NCBI RefSeq assembly: GCF_003752465.1
Contig: NZ_RKHJ01000001.1
Coordinates: 372,001 to 436,000, forward strand
Direction: 5' to 3'
DNA from: Agrococcus jenensis
Lineage (GTDB): Bacteria > Actinomycetota > Actinomycetes > Actinomycetales > Microbacteriaceae
Length of the DNA stretch: 64,000 nucleotides
Part shown: one piece after another, positions 53,631 to 63,779 of the stretch
Layout of the letters: each line of letters begins with the position of its first letter
Numbering within the stretch: the stretch's first letter is position 1
Program-made: the position numbers and the translations under genes
The notes under the pieces: generated by a model
The model's input: the letters and a program-made list of their open reading frames with translations, nothing else
What the model was told of the DNA's origin: nothing
Databases searched by the model: none

Positions 53631-54782
53631 TCAGTCCGGGTCGCGGCGGGCGCCCTGCGACGCCCGCACCGTGAACACGACCGGGCGGGCGTGACCGGCC
53701 GCCTCGACCGCATCCGCGACCTCGGCGCCGATGCGCGCCGACTCGGCCGCGTCGACGAGGGCGATGGCGGCGCCGCCGAAGCCGCCGCCGGTGAGCCGGG
53801 CCCCGAGCGCGCCCGCCGCGAGCGCGGCCTCGACGGCCGCGTCGATCGCGGGCACGGAGTCCTCGAAGTCGTCGCGCTGCGAGACGTGCCCGTCGGTGAG
53901 GATGGGCCCGATCTCGCGCGGCCGGCCGTCGCGCACGAGCGCGGCGACGCGGGCGGCCCGGTCGGTGTCGGTGACGATGTGGCGCATCCGCCGGTGCACG
54001 TGCGCGGGCATGCGGTCGGCCCACGCCTCGACGTCGTCGACCGCGATCTCGCGCAGCGTCGGCACGCCCGCGATGCGGGCGGCCTCCTCGCACTCGCGAC
54101 GCCGCTCGCCGTAGCCGCCGGTCGCGTGGTCGTGGCGCACGAGCGAGTCGATCACCAGGATCTCGAGCCCTGCCGCCTCGAAGCCGAGCGGCACCTGCTC
54201 CGCGGTGTCGGCGCGGAAGTCGAGCAGCACCGCGTGGTCGCGCTCGGCGAGCAGCACCGCGGACTGGTCGAGCGTGCCGGTCGGCGCACCGACCACCTCG
54301 TTCTCGACGAGCTGGCCGAGCCGCACCATCTCGCCTCGCGGGATGCCGAGCCCCCAGAGCTCATCGAGCGCGACGAGCGCGGCCGACTCGAGCGCGGCGG
54401 ACGACGAGACGCCGACGCCGACGGGCACGTCGCTCGAGACGAGCGCGTCGAAGCCGACACCCCGGACCGCGCGCTCGCGGCGCAGCACGTGCACGACGCC
54501 CAGCAGGTAGCGGCTCCACCCGGTCGCCTCGCCCGCGGTGGCGAGCGTCGCGGTCACGATGCCGCCGCCGTCGTCGGCCTGCGCCTGCGCGGAGTCGGTC
54601 GCGACGCGCACGACGTCGTCGTCGCGCAGCCGCACGGCGACGCGCGTGCGGCGGTCGATGCCGAACGGCAGCGCGAGGCCGCCGTTGTAGTCGGTGTGCT
54701 CGCCGATCAGGTTGACGCGGCCGGGGGCCGACCAGATGCCGTCGGGCTCGGCGCCGAACGCGGCCGCGAACGCCTCACGCAT
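53631..54782 (-). CDS. galK: Galactokinase
   Basis: Phosphorylates alpha-D-galactose at C1 with ATP in the Leloir pathway. The 383-residue GHMP kinase has the galactokinase signature GRVNLIGEHTDYNGG, the ATP motif VGVGVSSSAALESAAL, and the C-terminal GHMP motif GARLTGGGFGGAAIAL. Length is normal. The ATG at 54782 overlaps the end of galT by 8 bases, giving the order galT > galK. galE is not in the window. Confidence 0.97.
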   Translation of the reverse strand: MREAFAAAFGAEPDGIWSAPGRVNLIGEHTDYNGGLALPFGIDRRTRVAVRLRDDDVVRVATDSAQAQADDGGGIVTATLATAGEATGWSRYLLGVVHVLRRERAVRGVGFDALVSSDVPVGVGVSSSAALESAALVALDELWGLGIPRGEMVRLGQLVENEVVGAPTGTLDQSAVLLAERDHAVLLDFRADTAEQVPLGFEAAGLEILVIDSLVRHDHATGGYGERRRECEEAARIAGVPTLREIAVDDVEAWADRMPAHVHRRMRHIVTDTDRAARVAALVRDGRPREIGPILTDGHVSQRDDFEDSVPAIDAAVEAALAAGALGARLTGGGFGGAAIALVDAAESARIGAEVADAVEAAGHARPVVFTVRASQGARRDPD

Positions 54783-55941
54783 CCGCGGCTCCGGTCGTGG
54801 CGAGCGGCTCGACGGGGCGGGCCTCGTCGGCCTTCGCGATCGCGTCGCGCAGCCGCGCGGCGCCGTCCTCGGGGCTGATGTCGGCGACCCACGCGCCCAT
54901 CGCGGCCTCGGAGCCGGCGAGGAACTTCAGCTTGTCGGCGGCCCGGCGCGGGCTCGTCACCTGCCAGGTGAGCCGCACGTCGTCGCGGTGCCGCCCGACC
55001 GGCGCCTGCAGCCAGCCGGCGATGTAGGGCAGCGGCGCGTCGTACAGCGCGTCCAGTGCGCGTGCGATGCGCAGCGTCAGCACGGCGAGCTCGTCGCGCT
55101 CGGCGTCGGTGGTCTCGGCGAGGTCGGGCACATGGCGGTGCGCCATGAGCTGCACCTCGACCGGCCAGCGGGCCGCGAACGGCACGAACGCGGTGAAGTG
55201 CTCGCCCGCGATGAGCACGCGCGGCCCGGTCGCCTCGCTGTCGAGCAGGTCGGCGAAGAGTCCCTGCCCGTACGCCTCGACCGATTGGCAGATGCGGCGG
55301 ATGCGCTGCGGCACGTAGGGGTAGCCGTAGATCTGGCCGTGCGGGTGGTGCAGCGTCACACCGATCTCGACGCCGCGGTTCTCGAACGGGAACACCTGCG
55401 CGATCCCGGGCACGGCGGAGAGCGCCCGCGTGCGCTCCGCCCACGCCTCGACGACGGTGCGGGCGCGGAGCGTCGACTGCGTGCCGAAGGAGCCTGCGTG
55501 ATCCGGGCTGAAGCACACGACCTCGCAACGGCCGATCGCCGGGCGCGCGGCGCCGAGCGCGATCGGCGCCTCGACGGCGAGCGCCGGCTGGTCGTCGGCT
55601 GCGGTGCCCGGCCCGAACGACGGCGACCGGTTCTCGAAGACGGCGACGTCGTAGTCGTCCGGGATCTCGCTCGGGTTCGTGGGCGACTGCGGGGCGAGCG
55701 GGTCGAACTCGGCGGGCGGCAGGTGCACGCGGCCCTGGCGCGCGGTCGCGACCGTGACCCACTCCGCGCTCAGCGCGTCGAAGCGCATCGTCGGCGTCTG
55801 CGGGCGCGGGTCGAGCGCGCGGCTGTCGGCCCGGCGCTCGCGCGCCGGCGTCCCGGGGTCGTCGAAGTAGACGATCTCCCGCCCGTCGGCGAGCAGGTCG
55901 GAGGTCTGACGGATGCGGCTCACCCCTCGATCATGCCGCAC
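54775..55941 (-). CDS. galT: Galactose-1-phosphate uridylyltransferase
   Basis: Exchanges UMP between UDP-glucose and galactose 1-phosphate. The 388-residue protein has the substrate motif ENRSPSFG and the catalytic HPHGQIYGYPY (His-Pro-His; the second His carries UMP). Two starts fit: ATG at 55941, or GTG at 55923, which would have only a 1-base spacing after GAGGG. The ATG is kept. There are only 39 bases between it and the divergent DeoR gene, so the promoters overlap. The usual zinc Cys pair is not obvious, as in many actinobacterial forms. Confidence 0.94.
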   Translation of the reverse strand: MRHDRGVSRIRQTSDLLADGREIVYFDDPGTPARERRADSRALDPRPQTPTMRFDALSAEWVTVATARQGRVHLPPAEFDPLAPQSPTNPSEIPDDYDVAVFENRSPSFGPGTAADDQPALAVEAPIALGAARPAIGRCEVVCFSPDHAGSFGTQSTLRARTVVEAWAERTRALSAVPGIAQVFPFENRGVEIGVTLHHPHGQIYGYPYVPQRIRRICQSVEAYGQGLFADLLDSEATGPRVLIAGEHFTAFVPFAARWPVEVQLMAHRHVPDLAETTDAERDELAVLTLRIARALDALYDAPLPYIAGWLQAPVGRHRDDVRLTWQVTSPRRAADKLKFLAGSEAAMGAWVADISPEDGAARLRDAIAKADEARPVEPLATTGAADA

Positions 55942-55962
55942 CCCGTGCGATGCTGCGCGTTG

Positions 55963-55979
55963 GTGTGCGAAAGTGTGCG
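55963..55979. promoter_or_regulatory. Putative DeoR operator between galT and the DeoR gene
   Basis: GTGTGCG is repeated in direct orientation 10 bases apart (55963-55969 and 55973-55979), with AAA between: GTGTGCGAAAGTGTGCG. DeoR regulators typically bind direct repeats spaced one helical turn. It ends 1 base before the DeoR start, within the shared 39-base promoter region. Confidence 0.55.
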
Positions 55980-55980
55980 C

Positions 55981-56817
55981 ATGGACGACGATCGATCACG
56001 CTCGAGCCTCGCGGCGCGTGGATCGAGCGACCCGCGGCCCGGGTCGGCGCTCGAGGCGGGGCTCCTCGACGTCGAGCGGCGCGAGCGCATCCTCGGCCAC
56101 GTGCGCGCGGCGGGCACGGCGCGCGTGGCCGATCTGGCCGCCGCGCTGGGGGTCTCGCCGATGACCGTGCGCCGCGACGCCGATCGGCTCGTCGCCGAGG
56201 GCCGCGCGGAGCGCGTGCGCGGCGGCATCCGGCTCGTCCGCTCCACGGTGACGGACGAGCCGGGGCCGCTCGCGAAGGCCGCGCTCCACAGCGACGAGAA
56301 GGCGCGCATCGCGCAGGCGGCCGCGGGGCTCGTGCGGCCCGGCACCGCGATCGGCATCGGCGCCGGCACGACGACGCTCGCCTTCGCGCGCCTCATCGGG
56401 GCGGTGCCCGGGCTCACGATCGTGACGAACTCCCTGTCCGTCGCGCTCGCCCTGCCCCACCACGAGCACGTCGTGCTCACGGGCGGCGAGCGCACCCGGT
56501 CGGATGCGCTCGTCGGGCCGGTCGCGAACCGCAGCGCCGCGTCGATCGGGCTCGACGCGCTCTTCCTCGGTGCGCACGGCATCGACGCCGAGCGCGGCTG
56601 CACCGCGCCGAACCTCGCGGAGGCCGAGACGAACCGCGCGCTCATCGCGGCGGCGCGCGAGACGATCGTGCTCGTCGACGGGTCGAAGTGGGGGCTGCAG
56701 GGCCTGTCGACCTTCGCCGCGCTCGACGAGCTCGACGTGCTCGTGAGCGATGCGTCCCTCCCGGCCGCAGCTGCGCGCGCGGCGCGGCGCGGCGCCGCGC
56801 GGCTCGTGCTCGCCTAG
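55981..56817 (+). CDS. DeoR-family transcription regulator of galactose genes
   Basis: A 278-residue repressor. After a disordered N-terminus of about 30 residues, the DeoR helix-turn-helix (RRERILGHVRAAGTARVADL, then AAALGVSPMTVRRDADRLV) is followed by the DeoR C-terminal sugar-phosphate sensor with GIGAGTTTLAFARLI, ALVGPVAN and VLVDGSKWG. ATG at 55981 is the likely start; the message may be leaderless or nearly so. It is divergent from galTK with a direct-repeat operator between them. It probably responds to a phosphorylated sugar such as galactose 1-phosphate; the effector is inferred from position. Confidence 0.92.
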   Translation: MDDDRSRSSLAARGSSDPRPGSALEAGLLDVERRERILGHVRAAGTARVADLAAALGVSPMTVRRDADRLVAEGRAERVRGGIRLVRSTVTDEPGPLAKAALHSDEKARIAQAAAGLVRPGTAIGIGAGTTTLAFARLIGAVPGLTIVTNSLSVALALPHHEHVVLTGGERTRSDALVGPVANRSAASIGLDALFLGAHGIDAERGCTAPNLAEAETNRALIAAARETIVLVDGSKWGLQGLSTFAALDELDVLVSDASLPAAAARAARRGAARLVLA

Positions 56818-56886
56818 CGGCGCGAGGGGGCCACGGCCGTACATCGGCACCTCCCGCCCTGGCCCGATCGGCCCTACCGTCGACGC

Positions 56887-57468
56887 ATGCGACTCCTGCC
56901 ACCGCCCGCGGCCGCGAGCTGGATCCACCGAGGCGCTCGCGACGGGTTCGAGGTCGCCTTCTTCGCAACCTGGGCAGCGGGCGCCCGCCTGCGCGGGCAC
57001 ACGACCGCCAACGAGTCGGGATCGCTCTGGTCGGTCGTCTACGACGTCGCGGTGGACGCCGCCTGGCGGACCCTCGCCGTCAGCGCCACGACCGCGACCG
57101 CCGCCGGCGTGCGCGAGGTGCGCCTGCGCCGCGACGAGGGCGATCGCTGGACGGTCGACGGCGAGCACCGCCCCGAGCTCGACGGCTGCGTCGACGTCGA
57201 CCTCGAGTCGTCGGCGGTCACGAACACGCTCCCCCTGCACCGCCTCGACATCCTGGCGGGCGCGAGCGTCGACGTGCCGGCCGCCTTCATCCGCGCCGAC
57301 GACCTGCGCGTCGAGCGCCTCGAGCAGCGGTACAGCCTCGTCGAGGCCGGGCCGCAGCGCGTGCTGGTGCACTACGAGTCGTCGACGTTCGACGTCGCGT
57401 GCGAGCTGGTGTTCGACGGCGCCGGCCTCGTCCTGGACTACCCCGGCATCGCCGTCCGACAGGCATAG
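56887..57468 (+). CDS. Putative glycolipid-binding domain protein (DUF1089-like)
   Basis: A 193-residue single-domain cytoplasmic protein. The pattern SLWSVVYDVAVDAAW, then RRDEGDRWTVDG, then CVDVDLESSAVTNTLPLHRL and a C-terminal EQRYSLVEAGPQRVLVHYE matches the putative glycolipid-binding family DUF1089 (PF06475, from memory). Members in Pseudomonas have a beta-barrel fold like lipoprotein carriers; their function is unproven. There is no signal peptide. The ATG at 56887 follows a CCCTACCGTCGACGC leader without a strong ribosome site, so it may be leaderless. It stands alone and converges on the sulfur-amino-acid genes. Confidence 0.75.
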   Translation: MRLLPPPAAASWIHRGARDGFEVAFFATWAAGARLRGHTTANESGSLWSVVYDVAVDAAWRTLAVSATTATAAGVREVRLRRDEGDRWTVDGEHRPELDGCVDVDLESSAVTNTLPLHRLDILAGASVDVPAAFIRADDLRVERLEQRYSLVEAGPQRVLVHYESSTFDVACELVFDGAGLVLDYPGIAVRQA

Positions 57469-57487
57469 GCGCGACCGCGGCCGATCG

Positions 57488-58647
57488 CTAGAGCGAGTCG
57501 AGCGCCTGCCGCAGGTCCTCGACCAGGTCGTCGGCGTCCTCGAGCCCCACCGAGAGCCGCAGCAGGTCGTCGGGCACCGCGAGCTCGGTGCCCTGCACCG
57601 ACGCGTGCGTCATCTCGGTCGGGTAGCAGACGAGCGACTCGATGCCGCCGAGCGACTCCGCGAGCTGGAACAGGCGGGTGCGCTGCACGAGCGTGAGCGC
57701 CGCCTCCCGGCCGCCGGCCAGCTGCATCGACACCATGCCGCCGAAGCCGCGCATCTGGCGCGACGCGAGCTCGTGCTGCGGGTGGTCGGGCAGGCCCGGA
57801 TAGTGCACCGCGGTGAGAGCCGGGTGGCCGACGAGCGACTCCGCGACCGCCTGCGCGTTGCGGCAGTGCCGCTCGACGCGGACGCTGAGCGTCTTGAGCG
57901 ACCGCGACGTCAGCCAGGCGTCGAACGGGCTGTTGACGGCGCCCACTGCGAACTGCTGGAAGGCGATGCGCTCGGCGAGGTCGGCATCCGAGGTCACGAC
58001 CGCGCCGCCGACGAGGTCGGAGTGCCCGCCGATGTACTTCGTCGTCGAGTGGATGACGACGTCGGCGCCGAGCACGAGCGGCTGCTGCAGGTAGGGCGTC
58101 GCGAACGTGTTGTCGGCGACCACCATCGCGCCGGCGGCGTGCCCGAGCTCGACGAGGCCGGGGATGTCGGCGACCTTCATGAGCGGGTTCGAGGGCGTCT
58201 CGACCCACAGGATGCGCGTGTTCGGCTGCATGGCGGCGCGCACGGCGTCGAGGTCGGATGCGTCGGCGGTCGTGATCTCGATGCCCCACCGGGCGTGGAT
58301 CTGCGAGACGAGCCGGTGCGTGCCGCCGTAGACGTCGTTGCCCATGAGCACGTGGTCACCCGGCTGCAGCACGGCCCGCAGGATGGCGTCCTCGGCGGCG
58401 AGGCCGGAGCCGAACGTGTAGGCGTGCGTGCCCGCCTCGAGGCTCGCGAGCTGCTGCTGCAGCGCGTCGCGGCTGGGGTTGCCGCCGCGCGAGTACTCGT
58501 AGCCGTCGCGGAACCCGCCGACGCCGTCCTGCACGAACGTCGAGGTCATGAAGATGGGCGGGATCACGGCGCCGGTGCGCGGCTCGAACGCCTGTCCGGC
58601 GTGGATGGCGCGGGTCGAGAAGCCGAGGTCGGGTGCGTCGGTCACGG

Positions 58648-58651
<4 letters not shown>
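57488..58651 (-). CDS. metB: Cystathionine gamma-synthase/gamma-lyase
   Basis: A PLP enzyme of 387 residues in the Cys/Met metabolism family. It has the YEYSRGGNPSRDALQ substrate loop, the phosphate/PLP region YTFGSGLAAEDAILRA, and the PLP-lysine motif IHSTTKYIGGHSDLVGG (Lys near residue 207). The name could be gamma-synthase or gamma-lyase. Coupling (ATGA at 58648-58651) to a cystathionine beta-synthase favours the reverse transsulfuration route, Met to Cys, with this enzyme acting as gamma-lyase, though family members are often bifunctional. Confidence 0.9.
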
Positions 58652-60030
<1,379 letters not shown>

Positions 60031-60110
60031 CGTGCCTCCTGACTGACGATCGAGCCTACCGCCGCACAGAGCCAGGCCCGGCGGCAGCACCCCGGTCCCC
60101 CGATGCACAA

Positions 60111-60189
60111 CGCAAGCCCGGCCCTGCGATCCCGCGGCCGATGGGCGGCTGCTCCTCGCTCGGGGCTGTACACGTCTTGCCGGCTTGCG
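60111..60189. repeat. Inverted repeat upstream of cbs
   Basis: CGCAAGCCCGGC (60111-60122) and GCCGGCTTGCG (60179-60189) form a nearly perfect inverted repeat across 56 bases, in the 199-base gap between cbs (minus) and the alkyltransferase-like gene (plus). It could be a leader structure or operator for cbs. No known riboswitch core was recognised. The rest of the gap holds nothing clear. Confidence 0.4.
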
Positions 60190-60229
60190 TCGTGCGGCCA
60201 GCCGGGTGGGCAACCGGCAGGATGGGGGC

Positions 60230-60607
60230 GTGGACGCCAGGCGGGAGCTCGTGATCGAGCGGGTGCTGCGCTGCGTCGAGCAGGTGCCGCCCGGCAGCGT
60301 CGCCTCGTACGGCGCGATCGCCGCCGTCTGCGGCATCGGCCCGCGCCAGGTCGGCTCGATCATGAAGGCCTACGGGCACGACGTGACCTGGTGGCGCATC
60401 ACGAACGCGTCCGGCGACCTGCCCGCCAACCTGCTCGCGGAAGCGCGCCCGCGCTGGGACGCCGAGGGCATCCGGGTGAAGCCCAACGGGCTCGGGTGCC
60501 GCTACGCCGACTTCGCGGCCGACCCGGATGCGCTCGCCCAGGCATGGCGGGCGGCGATCGCCGACCTGCCGCACCCGGATGCGGTCGCCGAGGACGCATC
60601 CGGCTGA
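60230..60607 (+). CDS. Alkyltransferase-like DNA-repair protein (MGMT family, no catalytic Cys)
   Basis: A 125-residue protein of the O6-alkylguanine-DNA alkyltransferase DNA-binding domain. It has VPPGSVASYGAIAAVCGIGP and then RQVGSIMKAYG, the helix-turn-helix with the Arg finger position. Where active enzymes have PCHR, this one has WWRI, so it cannot take up the alkyl group; such ATL proteins bind lesions and hand them to nucleotide excision repair. GTG at 60230 was chosen because GGATGGGGGC precedes it and family proteins begin near here; an upstream start would add about 15 residues. It converges on the ABC exporter gene. Confidence 0.88.
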   Translation: MDARRELVIERVLRCVEQVPPGSVASYGAIAAVCGIGPRQVGSIMKAYGHDVTWWRITNASGDLPANLLAEARPRWDAEGIRVKPNGLGCRYADFAADPDALAQAWRAAIADLPHPDAVAEDASG

Positions 60608-60633
60608 CGGGACGCAGCGGGTCGCGTCAGCCG
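60601..60633. terminator. Possible bidirectional terminator at two converging stops
   Basis: CGGCTGACG (60601-60609) pairs with CGTCAGCCG (60625-60633). The stem overlaps the stop codons of both converging genes, so it is constrained by coding sequence too. Confidence 0.4.
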
Positions 60634-62483
60634 CGCGCCTGCTGCGCGAAGAGCGTCGCGTAGGTGCCGCCGCGGGCGAGCAGCTCGTCGTGCGTGCCCT
60701 GCTCGACGATCCGCCCGGCGTCGATCACGAAGATCACGTCGGCGTGCCGGATGGTCGACAGCCGGTGCGCGATCGCCAGCGTCGTGCGACCGCGCGCGGC
60801 CTCGTCGAGCGCGGCCTGCACGACGCGCTCCGAGACGGTGTCGAGCGCGCTCGTCGCCTCGTCGAGCACGAGCACGGCCGGGTCCTTGAGCAGCACGCGC
60901 GCGATCGCGATGCGCTGCTTCTCGCCACCGGAGAGGCGGTAGCCGCGCTCCCCCACGATCGTGTCGTAGCCGTCGGGGAAGCGGTGGATGGTGTCGTAGA
61001 TGCTCGCGGCGCGGGTGGCGGCGTCGAGCTCCTCGTCGGTGGCGTCGGGCTTGGCGTAGCGCAGGTTCTCGGCGATGGACGCGTGGAACAGGTACGGCTC
61101 CTGGCTCACGATGCCGATGTTGTCGGTGAGCGCCGTGGGGTCGAGCTCGCGCACGTCGACGCCTGCGAAGCGCACCGCGCCGGCGCTCGCCTCGTGCAGG
61201 CGCGGCAGCAGGTAGCCGATCGTCGTCTTGCCGGCCCCCGACGGACCGACGAAGGCGGCGAAGGTGCCGGGCTCGAGCGAGAAGGAGACGCCGTCGAGCG
61301 TCGCCCGCTCCCCCTCCTTCGCATCCGGGTAGTGGAACTCGACGTCGTCGAACTCGACCTCGCCGAGCCGCGCCGGGTCGACCGGCCTGGGGTCGGCCGG
61401 CGGCTCGATCGCGGGCACGAGGTCGAGGTACTCGAAGATGCGGGCGAAGAGCGCGCCCGACGTCTGCAGGTCGAGCGCGACGCGCAGCAGGCCCATGAGC
61501 GGCATGAGCAGCCGCGCCTGCACGGTCGTGAACGCCACGAGCGTGCCGGCGGTGACCGCCGCGTCGCCGCCGACGATGAGGAAGCCGGCGATGAGGTAGA
61601 CGACCGCGGGCAGCACCGAGATGAAGATCGAGACGAGCGCGAAGAACGTCTGGCCGCTCATCGTCAGGCGCACCTGCAGGTCGATCTGGCGGTCGTTCTC
61701 GTCGCGGTAGCGCTTGGACTCGTCGGCCTGGCGACCGAAGGCCTTCGCCAGCAGGATGCCGGAGACCGACAGCGACTCCTGCGTGATGGCGGTCATGTCG
61801 CTCAGCGACTCCTGCGTCTTCGTCGCGATGCGCGCGCGCACCTGGCCGACGCGGCGCTGCAGCAGCACGAGCACCGGGGTGAGCAGCACCGCGACGATCG
61901 TCAGCTGCCACGACAGGATGAGCATCGTCACGAGGCTCGCGATGACGGTGACGGTGTTGCCGACGACCGACGAGACCGTGCTGGAGAGCACGTTCGCGAC
62001 GCCGCCGACGTCGTTCTGCAGGCGGGACTGGATGACGCCGGTCTTCGTGCGCGTGAAGAACGCGAGCTCCATGCCCTGCAGCCGCTCGAACAGCGCGTTG
62101 CGCAGCTCGCCCATCACCTGGTTGCCGACCTTCGACGTGATCCACGTCTGCCAGACGCCGATCAGGTTGGCGGCGACGAGCAGCGCCACCATCGTGCCGA
62201 CCAGCACCCAGAGCAGGTCGATGTTCGGGCCGCCGGCCGCGGGGAACAGCGCCTCGTCGAACACGCGCTGCGTCAGCAGCGGTGGGAACACCGTGATCGT
62301 CGCGACGAGCAGCACGAGCACGATGGTGAGGGTGAGCGCCGACCGGTGGGGCGCGAAGAGCGCCATGATGCGCCGTCCCAGGTCGGGGACGCGCGGGGCG
62401 TCGGCGTTGACCGCCTTCTGCGCCGCCTCGTCGCGCATCGCCACGCGGCCGCCGCGGCCGCCGCCCCCACCCATCATGCTCAT
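60627..62483 (-). CDS. ABC exporter, fused membrane and ATPase domains
   Basis: A 618-residue half-transporter expected to work as a homodimer. Six membrane helices fill residues 40-340 after a Gly-rich N-terminus. The ATPase has Walker A GPSGAGKTT near residue 407, Q-loop SQEPYLFHAS, signature LSGGEKQRI, Walker B VLVLDEATSALD, and the switch His in IAHRLSTIRHAD. It belongs to the MsbA/MDR-type exporters. The substrate is unknown. The start is ATG at 62483, with other ATGs a few codons in. It is monocistronic on the minus strand and ends 20 bases from the converging alkyltransferase-like gene. Confidence 0.95.
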   Translation of the reverse strand: MSMMGGGGGRGGRVAMRDEAAQKAVNADAPRVPDLGRRIMALFAPHRSALTLTIVLVLLVATITVFPPLLTQRVFDEALFPAAGGPNIDLLWVLVGTMVALLVAANLIGVWQTWITSKVGNQVMGELRNALFERLQGMELAFFTRTKTGVIQSRLQNDVGGVANVLSSTVSSVVGNTVTVIASLVTMLILSWQLTIVAVLLTPVLVLLQRRVGQVRARIATKTQESLSDMTAITQESLSVSGILLAKAFGRQADESKRYRDENDRQIDLQVRLTMSGQTFFALVSIFISVLPAVVYLIAGFLIVGGDAAVTAGTLVAFTTVQARLLMPLMGLLRVALDLQTSGALFARIFEYLDLVPAIEPPADPRPVDPARLGEVEFDDVEFHYPDAKEGERATLDGVSFSLEPGTFAAFVGPSGAGKTTIGYLLPRLHEASAGAVRFAGVDVRELDPTALTDNIGIVSQEPYLFHASIAENLRYAKPDATDEELDAATRAASIYDTIHRFPDGYDTIVGERGYRLSGGEKQRIAIARVLLKDPAVLVLDEATSALDTVSERVVQAALDEAARGRTTLAIAHRLSTIRHADVIFVIDAGRIVEQGTHDELLARGGTYATLFAQQARG

Positions 62484-62565
62484 CGGGTCAACCGTAGCGC
62501 CGGGCGCTGGCCTCGATCGCCGCCTCGTGCGGCAGCCGGCGCCGCCCGACCCGGCGACGCGAAGA

Positions 62566-62599
62566 CGAAGGGCCGCACCCTCGCGGGTGCGGCCCTTCG
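62566..62599 (-). terminator. Terminator after rplL
   Basis: CGAAGGGCCGCACCC (62566-62580) pairs perfectly with its complement at 62585-62599 around a 4-base loop. It lies 14 bases after rplL and ends the rplJL operon. Confidence 0.85.
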
Positions 62600-62612
62600 C
62601 AGGTGATGCAGG

Positions 62613-62996
62613 CTACTTGACGGTGACCGTCGCGCCGACCTCTTCGAGGTCAGCCTTCGCCTTGTCAGCGTCGTCCTTCTTGGCGCCCTCGAGCACCGTC
62701 GCGGGTGCACCGTCGACGAGCGCCTTGGCCTCGCCGAGACCGAGGGACGTCAGCGAACGGACGACCTTGATGACCTGGATCTTGCTCGCGCCGGCGGCCT
62801 CGAGGACGACGTCGAACTCCGTCTTCTCCTCGACCTCCTCGGCAGCAGCAGCGGCTGCGGGGGCAGCAGCGGCAGCAACCGGAGCGGCGGCGGTGACCTC
62901 GAAGGTCTCCTCGAACGCCTTCACGAACTCGCTGAGCTCGATGAGGGTGAGCTCCTTGAACTGCTCGAGCAGCTCGTCAGTCGACAGCTTTGCCAT
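62613..62996 (-). CDS. rplL: Ribosomal protein L7/L12
   Basis: Makes the flexible ribosomal stalk that recruits translation GTPases. The 127-residue protein has the dimerising N-terminus ([19 protein letters not shown]), the Ala/Val hinge ([19 protein letters not shown]) and the C-terminal globular domain ([20 protein letters not shown] and [14 protein letters not shown]). Its start ATG has AAGGAGAAGACG before it, a strong ribosome site. rplJ lies 33 bases upstream, on the same transcript. Confidence 0.99.
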   Translation of the reverse strand: MAKLSTDELLEQFKELTLIELSEFVKAFEETFEVTAAAPVAAAAAPAAAAAAEEVEEKTEFDVVLEAAGASKIQVIKVVRSLTSLGLGEAKALVDGAPATVLEGAKKDDADKAKADLEEVGATVTVK

Positions 62997-63029
62997 CGTC
63001 TTCTCCTTGTTTCTGGTATCGACCGGGCC

Positions 63030-63548
63030 TTACTCGGCCGCGGACTCCTGCTTGATCCGCAGCGCGTCGACCGTGCGAACGGCCTGGGCGAGCGGAGCGT
63101 TGAACATGTAGGCAGCGCCGAAGAGCGAGGCCTTGAAGGCACCGGCCAGCTTGGCCAGCAGCACCTCCCGGGACTCGAGATCGGCGAGCTTGTTGACGTC
63201 GTCGGCCGTGAGCGGGTTCCCGTCGAAGAAACCGTTCTTGACCACGAGCGCCGGGTTCGCCTTGGCGAAGGCACGCAGCTCCTTCGCGACGGCGACAGGG
63301 TCGCCGTGCACGAATGCGATCGCGGACGGGCCGGCAAGCGACTCGTCGAACGCCGAGATGCCGGCGTTGTTGGCTGCGATCTTGGTGAGCGTGTTCTTCA
63401 CCACGGCGTACGTCGCGTGCTCACTGATGGATCGGCGCAGCGTCTTCAGCTGGCCGACGGTGAGACCGCGGTACTCGGTCAGCAGAACGGCGTTCGAGGT
63501 CTCGAAGAGGTTCGAGAGCTCGGCGACCGCAGCTTCCTTGTTCGCCAT
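63030..63548 (-). CDS. rplJ: Ribosomal protein L10
   Basis: Forms the base of the ribosomal stalk and binds L7/L12 dimers and 23S rRNA. The 172-residue product has [19 protein letters not shown] at its start, [17 protein letters not shown] and [14 protein letters not shown], then the C-terminal helix that holds L7/L12. ATG at 63548 follows AAGGAGCACC. The longer in-frame reading is the L10 leader RNA region, not protein. L10 complex should bind the leader and throttle its own operon; a terminator hairpin with a T tract stands between leader and gene. Confidence 0.98.
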   Translation of the reverse strand: MANKEAAVAELSNLFETSNAVLLTEYRGLTVGQLKTLRRSISEHATYAVVKNTLTKIAANNAGISAFDESLAGPSAIAFVHGDPVAVAKELRAFAKANPALVVKNGFFDGNPLTADDVNKLADLESREVLLAKLAGAFKASLFGAAYMFNAPLAQAVRTVDALRIKQESAAE

Positions 63549-63590
63549 GGTGCTCCTTGCGTCGTTGCTGGCTTCCCTGGCTCGAACATG

Positions 63591-63621
63591 AAAAGAGCTC
63601 CGGCGCACGCGCACGGAGCTC
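63591..63621 (-). terminator. Attenuator terminator in the rplJ leader
   Basis: On the minus strand GAGCTCCG, a 14-base loop region, CGGAGCTC and then TTTT: a true intrinsic terminator with a U tract, unlike most hairpins in the window. It lies between the L10 leader structure and rplJ, 43 bases before the ATG, so transcription can be stopped when L10 binds. Confidence 0.75.
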
Positions 63622-63624
63622 GAC

Positions 63625-63727
63625 CCTCGACGGGGTGTCACACCTGCGCGGGACGTCGCTCCTGGGCGAGCCTTCGACTGCTGCACACCCTTGCGGGCAC
63701 GCACCAGCGACCAGCGGTCTTTGGTAT
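63625..63727 (-). ncRNA. Ribosomal protein L10 leader
   Basis: The roughly 100-base untranslated leader upstream of rplJ. It contains CCAAAGACCGCTGGTCGC near its 5' end and CGCGCAGGTGTG near its 3' end, with complementary GGTGCGTGCCCGC and GGGTGTGCAG segments. These are the conserved parts of the L10 leader as I remember the family. Binding of the L10-L7/L12 complex represses the operon. Ends are approximate. Confidence 0.7.
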
Positions 63728-63733
63728 GGCATC

Positions 63734-63739
63734 AGACTA
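63734..63739 (-). promoter_or_regulatory. Putative -10 element of the rplJL operon
   Basis: TAGTCT on the minus strand, about 7 bases before the predicted 5' end of the leader. It stands in the short gap after the histidine kinase gene. Confidence 0.5.
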
Positions 63740-63779
63740 CGGCACGACGGACGCGCGGCGCAACCCGGCGCCGCCTGCC

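Noticed and set aside
60031-60229. SAM riboswitch upstream of cbs
   Set aside because: I could find only one long inverted repeat. The conserved cores of SAM-I, SAM-II and SAM-IV were not recognised.
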